A stretch of DNA of 64,000 nucleotides from Acheta domesticus (Eukaryota; Arthropoda; Insecta; Orthoptera; Gryllidae), in NCBI GenBank assembly GCA_031308135.1, contig JAHLJT010002630.1, forward strand, positions 100,375,608 through 100,439,607. Reading direction: 5' to 3'. A program made the position numbers and the translations under genes. Below the pieces are notes generated by a model. The model was given only the letters and a program-made list of their open reading frames with translations. It was not told the DNA's origin and made no database searches. Below, one piece after another: positions 58,285 through 64,000 of this stretch; within the stretch, counting starts at the first letter, position 1; each line of letters starts with the position of its first letter.

Positions 58285-58560
58285 TGTTGCAAAATGTTCA
58301 AGAAGCTCTCATTCTGTAGACGACGGTGCGAAGAACGTTTCTGTAAGTTTTTCCTCCAAATTCCAAATTTTATGTCCCTAGAACTGTTCGTTTACGAGAT
58401 ATTAAACTAATTAGATTTTAAAAATTCTGGCAGTGATGGATGCGTTTAAATTTAGTAGTATTTAGATGCGTTTTTTTCCTTCAACAAATCCTTCATATTT
58501 TTTAAGTCAAAGTACAGTTCGCCACGTCTCCGGGAAATTCCCTTTCTTTAGAGACTTCAT
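58285..58560 (-). repeat. Repeat family B, copy 3
   Basis: Inverted relative to copies 1 and 2 (cttcaacaaatccttcatat, cgccacgtctccgggaaatt). Similarity to copy 2 continues to about 58690 (opposite 10565), where the arms end. Confidence 0.7.
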
Positions 58561-58969
58561 TTATAAAGGTTGGTTGTTTGTGAGAGCCATGAAATTCATC
58601 TATACAGCTAAAATAGTATTTATAGGAGAGTTTATATAATAAACAATGAAATATGTGTAGCAACATTCTATGATCTACCAAATATAACACTGGTCAACAC
58701 TCATTTTCTTGCCAAACAATTTAAAGCCATTTTAGGGTATGTTTAATGCACAGATTCCAAATATGGCATTGGTTTTGGTATATTGGTTCTAGTTTTTGAG
58801 ATAATGAAAATTGCATCGAAAAATATTATTTTATTTTATTGAATACAGGCTAGTCGTAAACTGCATAAAAGTTCAACTAAATGCAACTAAATATGCCTGC
58901 TTATACAAAATTAAACTCTTGAAAAATTCAATATTAATATAGTCAATATATTTATATTTACAGCCTGCA

Positions 58970-59540
58970 AATAATCACAAAACATTGTATGATGTCCTTT
59001 TAAGCGGCAAATCAGGGCAATCAAGTTAATGGCTCCAGTAGTAGTCTGCCATCTCCCATCTGCACGAATATCCAACTTCCATAATCGTTATTTCTTGATG
59101 GAATCGCTCGCTTTGTTCCTCACACATATTGCCAAGATTTTCTGAAAATTTGTCTGGTGGTTATGGAGATAGTGTACCTTAATGCTCATAGTTGCACCCA
59201 AATTTTGAAAGTTTAAAAGCAAGACTGGCACCAGTTTTGGATAATTTCCTACTTTACGATTACCCAAGAAGTTCTTGACAACTTTTACAAAGCTTGTACA
59301 AATAACCAGTAAAGTGTTATTTTCGCTTCCTGTGTCAGACATTTCTTTTGGCCAGGATGCTAAAAGTTCAACTGCTTTGTTTTGCAAACTGAGGGTACGT
59401 ATTAAATCACTGAGCTTATCTTGGAAGAAGTGCTCTTTTCTAATAACACTTCCAACGTATTCATTGGGTCATTCCATGTCAAATGGGCCAAACTTTCCCG
59501 ACCATCTTCCGATTCGACTGAATCTTTTTAAATCGTTTTA
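58970..59540 (-). pseudogene. Decayed orphan transposon-associated protein, copy 2
   Basis: On the minus strand: HFFQDKLSDLIRTLSLQNKA, then FVKVVKNFLGNRKVGNYPKL, VLLLNFQNLGATMSIKVHYL, HNHQTNFQKI and GRWQTTTGA. Same family as 45353-46260 (FxGNxKxxNY block), internally deleted and with stops. Function unknown. Confidence 0.6.
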
Positions 59541-60476
59541 GAATGACGAAACAACACTGAATATCGACATTTTGGCATTAAATTTTACTTTCTTTTGAAA
59601 ATTTTGAAATGTGATATTTTGCATGAATGTCAGGCGGTATTATCTAAAAACTAGTAAAATATCTTCAAGTTTGATTTTACTTTGCAACTTGCTTTATATT
59701 TCTAATGAGTACATCCCACGCTAAAGGTTTGATATGATAAACCTAATTTTAACAGAATTAATATGGCCGAATTAAGGCCAAAGTAAATAATTACGAATTT
59801 TTTTTCAAAATTCATTTTCTGAAATACTCCATCTCGAATTTTCTTCTTTTTGTCGTGAAATTGAAGCGGAGGCATTGAAGTTTATAGTAGTTAAAGAATC
59901 TCGATGGTATATTTGAATTTACCAAAGTTATTACCAGTTAAAGTTACATTTTCATTTTTGCTTTTTATGGACTTAGGAGAACTATACATATATGAACGCT
60001 TATTATTTGTAAATCTTGTTTTCGTTATTTAGTGATTAATTCTCGTACATTTTAAATGTATCTGAAGCATAATGTCGAAGGCAGAAACTTCTATTTATAC
60101 CGGGTGACCCACCAATTTTGAGCCCCTCCTCATATCTTCTTAACGGTTCACAACATCGAAAAGCAGTTTTCGATCGTCAATGGTGAATTGTGGGGCAAGT
60201 TATGCGGTTTAGAGACATTGTTTGTAATATTTTTGGTTTTTTGCGGTTGTAGTAGCTGACTTTTAAAAGAAGTATGTATTCACAATTCAAGGCATTGTAC
60301 AAAATGTACATTGAAACAATGCTCAAGCTGTACATGCTCTTTACGGTCAAGCGAAGAAGCCATTGTTCCAATCAATTTTGTCAAAATATCAGACGATTTA
60401 AACCATAACACGGCAGCGTGTATTATTTCCAAATACAGCTTATTATTCTTGAAAACAAAAATTACAAACCTGCGCG
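59541..60476. other. Non-genic AT-rich interval
   Basis: No gene, repeat ends or RNA feature recognised. Confidence 0.4.
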
Positions 60477-60880
60477 AAACTAGTGGACTACAGAATGGCA
60501 CAGACTTTCCCGTATTAGTTTTCTGTTTCGTTTGGTCTCGGCTAGCTTTTCGGACTTGCCAATACTCATGGTAGCTGCCATCTATCACCGCCCAACATTT
60601 TTTCGACTACATCTATCATCTTAGGTTTTTAGTTTTCCAATAAACAAAACTATTATTTTAAGGATATAAAAAAAACAATTAAACTTTGCTCTAAATGGCA
60701 ATTTTCGTTGAAAAATTTGGAGCCGTTTCACGAAAATGGCGTTTAGGCGCTACTTAAATGCGAAATTTGAAGCTCTTTTTTACATAAAAGCTTCGAGTTT
60801 TCGAAAAACTTTATTTGAAGCACTTACACTCACAAATTCAATGGTGTGTACAAATTGCAGGAAATGTGCATTTTAACCGT
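60477..60880 (-). repeat. Repeat family A copy interrupted by Harbinger
   Basis: ctagtggactacagaatggc starts the reverse right end, and the body continues to gtgcattttaaccgt at 60880, where another family A copy (reverse of about 43668-43690) continues differently. The break marks the left edge of the Harbinger element. Confidence 0.7.
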
Positions 60881-61071
60881 ATAGCCTAGCGCGCATTGGA
60901 TCGGCACGGCACGTTCGGACGGACGGGACGGCCAGGATTTTTAACATAGGTTGCGCGCACTGCGTTGCACGGACGGACGGGCGGGACGGGAAGGATACGG
61001 ACCGCCATCAGCTGATCAGCTTCAGCTTCGCGCCTTGCTCCATAGCTTGTATTGCGTGCATCGGATACACA

Positions 61072-61373
61072 ATGTTAACTGAAGAAGAAATTGTTGTGAG
61101 TGCATTTTTAATAGAAGAAGAAGAAAAGAAGGCGAAGTGTCGAAAGCCCAGATTCTGGGTTCACAGTATTAACAAATCAAGACTGTCAAAAGGAGAATTC
61201 CACGCCTTGTATCCAGACCTACTTGAAGACGACCAGAAATTCTTTCAGTACTTCAGGATGTCACATGAGAAATTTGAAGTGCTTTTGAATATTTTAAAAG
61301 ATGATTTGCAGAGGCAGAAGACCGATTTTAGAGAGCCAATAGGAGCTAAAGAGAGATTAGCAGTTTGTTTGAG
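61072..61373 (+). pseudogene. Harbinger transposase exon 1
   Basis: Starts MLTEEEIVVSAFLIEEEEKK and continues with the HARBI1-type N-terminus (LYPDLLEDDQKFFQYFRMSH, EPIGAKERLAVCLR). The exon most likely ends at TTGAG 61373 with a GC donor (AG/GCAAGT). Joining to the acceptor at 63334 restores the conserved CLRFLATGMSYR. The intron is about 1.96 kb. The exon itself is open. Confidence 0.8.
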
Positions 61374-61479
61374 GCAAGTAAACACACCTTACGTCGTAGT
61401 ATCGCTTGCTTGCTTAATTAAAAATGAAAATCAAAATAAGTGGGATATAAACCACAATGTGTGAGGCAATCTTTTTTTT

Positions 61480-62740
61480 CCTACAAATTAGTTTAGTATG
61501 TAGCAGATGTACATTCAAAACAAGTACAAACACATTTGCAAGGTAACAGCACCAAAAGCAGGTTAAACATTACTTTCAAACTATTTATAATTTTTCTTTT
61601 CAGTTATAGTTGGATTCTTTATGAGTAGAAATATCTTTTTCTGTAATAAATAACTTAATTTTTTATTGTGATTGTTAATGGTTTCTAAAACCTAAACATG
61701 TCATGAACCAAAAACACAAATCAATTTTAGTAAATGATTATTATTAATAATTATAATTAAAAGTAATGTTAAACAGAACACAAGTTCCATTCAGGTATAC
61801 AAAGTTATTTGGGTATCAGAAATTAATTGCTTCTTTTACATAAAGGGCTTTAGTAAATGCATCTGATCATACTTTGCTGCTATGTTGTAACTTCTTCCCC
61901 TTCTTACGTGTATTGTTTTCACCAGCGAGTTCTTAGTGAACGTTTAGTGCATATTATGTACATTACGCTGGAAGGGCTCATTAGACTGCTTCCTCCAACT
62001 TGTCACGCTTCAGGTTTTATAATTTTTAAGATGGTAAAATACTTGTGCAAATGTAGGACATTTCTGGATATATTTTTTTACCAAACAGAAAAAATTGAAC
62101 AAGACTGTACTTCTCTAAGGTGCAAATTTACTTCATCCTGCAAAATAAACTAGGTTACGTTTGTACAAAAATGTATCTTCATTCTAGCATGCTTCTAAAT
62201 TTTATGAAGAAAAGTTTTTACAAGAAATAAATTATTAATTTTAATTGCACATTAAAGTGAATATTCCAGAATTTTTAGGCCGTAAATGTATTAAAGCATA
62301 TTTCGAGTTTTTAGGGCATAAACATCCTCTCCCTACTTATTACCATGGAGAGTTTTTTATATCGTTGAAGATCAACCATTACTATTTATGCAGCTGTTCA
62401 ATAAAAATATGTTAAATAAGTGTTCATTTTTTGGTTACCTAAACTTTGTACATACATTTTAGGAGCCTCTGCATAGTAGGTCATCAATAGGGTTAAGTAA
62501 AAATAAAAAGCTCATCAGTCAACTGTTTTTTATTTAAATGATACAACTATTAAAAAAAACAAAAACAAAATAGTAGACAATCACTCAATGTTTTTTGTAA
62601 TTTTCATTTTTTTAATTAAATTCATCTGGCGAATTAATATACATTATGTTGTATTCTCCAACTCTATCTGGATCATTTGTTGCATGAGACTCCATAGCAA
62701 TAGTCAGTTCTTTATTGGTGACCAAATTGAAAATTTGTGA
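61480..62740. other. Transposase intron, no recognised feature
   Basis: AT-rich. One 98-residue frame at 61857-62153 shows no family signal. Confidence 0.4.
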
Positions 62741-63240
62741 TTTCATTTCAATTTGGTCTCGCAATGGGAATTTTTGAACAGTTTTTGCCATGGTGGCAAA
62801 GAACTGCTTAGGCTGTCATCCTTTTCCTCTTTTTGTTTTTTTGAAAGATACTGCTCTAAAACATTAGCAGCACTCTTCTGCGTCTGATACCCACATCTGG
62901 CTCTCTTCTTAAAATTAGAGGTGGACGGTCTAGGAGCTGGGGGGGGAGACTGATGTAGAGCACTGAGGTGTATATACTGTTTCTTCAGTGTCTTCATCAT
63001 CCTCCTCCTCCTCATTGTTAGGGCTAATTTCAACAATTTCAGAAGGCACAAAATTGCATTCTCTGTTTTCTTGATCATTCAAGTACGGGGATAAAAACTG
63101 TAATTCTTTCTCGAACTTAGGTGGTTTCGAACTCTTAGCAGCTTGTCCACTTTTTGTTTTCCGACGCTGGAGTGCTTTCCTGTAATTGTCTCGTACCTTT
63201 GTCCACCGGTCTTTGCATTCGGTACCTGCAACAACAAAAA
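62640..63240 (-). pseudogene. MADF/BESS-like Harbinger accessory protein
   Basis: On the minus strand an acceptor (tttgttgttgcag) near 63227 opens GTECKDRWTKVRDNYRKALQ, the second half of a MADF domain, then LQFLSPYL, an acidic stretch, a Pro/Ser run and, after a shift in the G-run near 62940, NFKKRARC...ANVLEQYLSKKQ. After another shift a BESS-like tail (FATMAKTVQKFPLRDQIEMK) reaches about 62640. PIF/Harbinger elements typically carry such a DNA-binding partner that helps the transposase enter the nucleus and bind the ends. The N-terminal exon is not in the intron. Frameshifts suggest inactivity. Confidence 0.7.
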
Positions 63241-63334
63241 ACCTACATGTTACTCTGATATTGAACATTAGATTAATTAAAAGTAAATTTGTTAATTATG
63301 ACTAATTATTATTATTACTACTATGTTTTTTTAG

Positions 63335-64000
63335 ATTCCTTGCTACTGGCATGTCATATCGTGCAATGGCATTCTCTTTTCGAATGGGGCTTACAACAAT
63401 AAGAGAAATAGTTCATTCTGCTTGCGAGGCACTATGGAAACTGTTACAGCCACTGGTAATGCCAGAACCTAACGAGGAGATGTGGATGAAGATTGAACAA
63501 GAGTTTCAACAGAAGTGGAATTTTCCTAATGCCGTCGGTGCTCTGGATGGAAAGCATATTGTAATAGAAGCACCGCCAAATAGTGGAGCTGATTATTTCT
63601 GTTACAAAAAATGCTATAGCATTGTCTTGATGGCTTTGGTACATGCTAATAAAAATTTATATTTGTTGATGTTGGTGGGTATGGGAAGAATTCTGATGGG
63701 AGTATTTTTAATACTTCACTTCTGGGGAAAAAGCTGCAGGATGGAACATTGAATCTCCCATCTGCCAAAAAAACTACCAGGAACAGATGTGTACCTTCCC
63801 CACGTAATAATAGGGGATGAAGCTTTTCCGCTTCGAACAAATATAATGAGACCATTTTCAAGGGACGATGTTCAAGGTAAAGAGAAAGAGAAAATCTTTA
63901 ATTATCGCCTCAGCCGTGGACGTAATGTTGTAGAAAACGCATTTGGGATCCTAGTAAGGAGATTCAGAATCTTTGAAAGAAGGCTGGCTATATCACAGGA
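63335..64000 (+). pseudogene. Harbinger transposase exon 2 (catalytic domain, partial)
   Basis: Starts at acceptor ttttttag/ATTCC and reads FLATGMSYRAMAFSFR, FPNAVGALDGKH (first Asp). After a one-base shift near 63655 it reads VDVGGYGKNSDGS (second Asp), and after a second shift in the A-run near 63770 it reads [13 protein letters not shown] and [11 protein letters not shown] (catalytic Glu), running off the window. DDE_Tnp_4 fold. The two homopolymer shifts could be mutations or sequence errors; all catalytic residues are present. Confidence 0.85.

Larger units (their letters stand above)
35640..58690. repeat. Right arm of the large inverted duplication
   Basis: Mirror of the left arm, with the landmarks given there. 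Arm-specific insertions include the 4.6-kb PIF-like element (44505-49106) and the decayed non-LTR element (37640-39960). Background identity looks moderate, with islands of very high identity. Confidence 0.9.
60881..64000 (+). mobile_element. PIF/Harbinger transposon, 5' part (runs off the window)
   Basis: It begins at or just after 60881 with a GC-rich sub-terminal region holding two related stretches (gcgcgcattgga...cggacggacgggacgg and gcgcgcactgcg...cggacggacgggcggg, 60890-60995). It carries a two-exon transposase and an antisense MADF-like gene. The right terminus is outside the window, so the TSD cannot be checked. Confidence 0.8.

Overview
The window looks like an AT-rich arthropod (most likely insect) chromosome dominated by transposable-element remains. 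Supporting signs are tandem C2H2 fingers with TGEKPFQC linkers, spliceosomal introns, and mariner, PIF/Harbinger, hAT, Transib-like, pogo-like, Gypsy, Penelope-like and non-LTR elements. I cannot name the species. All similarity statements are by eye, without alignment software.

The main structure is a large, much-interrupted inverted duplication. Its left arm runs from about 10.56 to 35.6 kb and its right arm from about 35.65 to 58.69 kb, with the axis near 35.63 kb. Each arm holds one copy of a four-exon C2H2 zinc-finger gene, transcribed outward head to head. The right gene (+) has exons 35868-35915, 36112-36162, 44375-44449 and 54454-55665; all junctions are phase 0, giving about 461 residues and 12 fingers. 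The left gene (-) has exons 35356-35397, 35113-35178, 21847-21921 and 13356-14430. It has eight canonical fingers plus decayed ones, and a one-base indel at the start of its last exon. A palindromic promoter of about 470 bp with mirrored TATA boxes lies between the two start codons. A roughly 120-bp core of it also occurs in a separate palindrome at 1.78-2.03 kb.

Comparing the arms dates insertions, because several elements sit in one arm while the other keeps the empty site: a Transib-like element (15915-17365, 5-bp TSD), a TA-flanked MITE (21158-21631) and a 4.6-kb PIF-like element (44505-49106, TTT TSD). A hAT element (24444-25696, 8-bp TSD) and a pogo-like element (33657-34175) are defined by their own ends and target duplications. 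Two blocks, 12.2/57.0 kb and 21.8-22.2/44.1-44.5 kb, are far more similar between arms than their surroundings.

Left flank (0-10.5 kb): possible exon debris, the foldback palindrome, a dispersed AT-rich repeat (family A), an internally deleted mariner and a Gypsy-type LTR retrotransposon remnant. Right flank (58.7-64 kb): a decayed orphan transposon-associated protein, another family A copy and the 5' part of a PIF/Harbinger element (split transposase plus antisense MADF-like protein) that runs off the window. Apart from the zinc-finger pair I see no convincing host gene; no CRISPR array, rRNA or functional tRNA gene was found.
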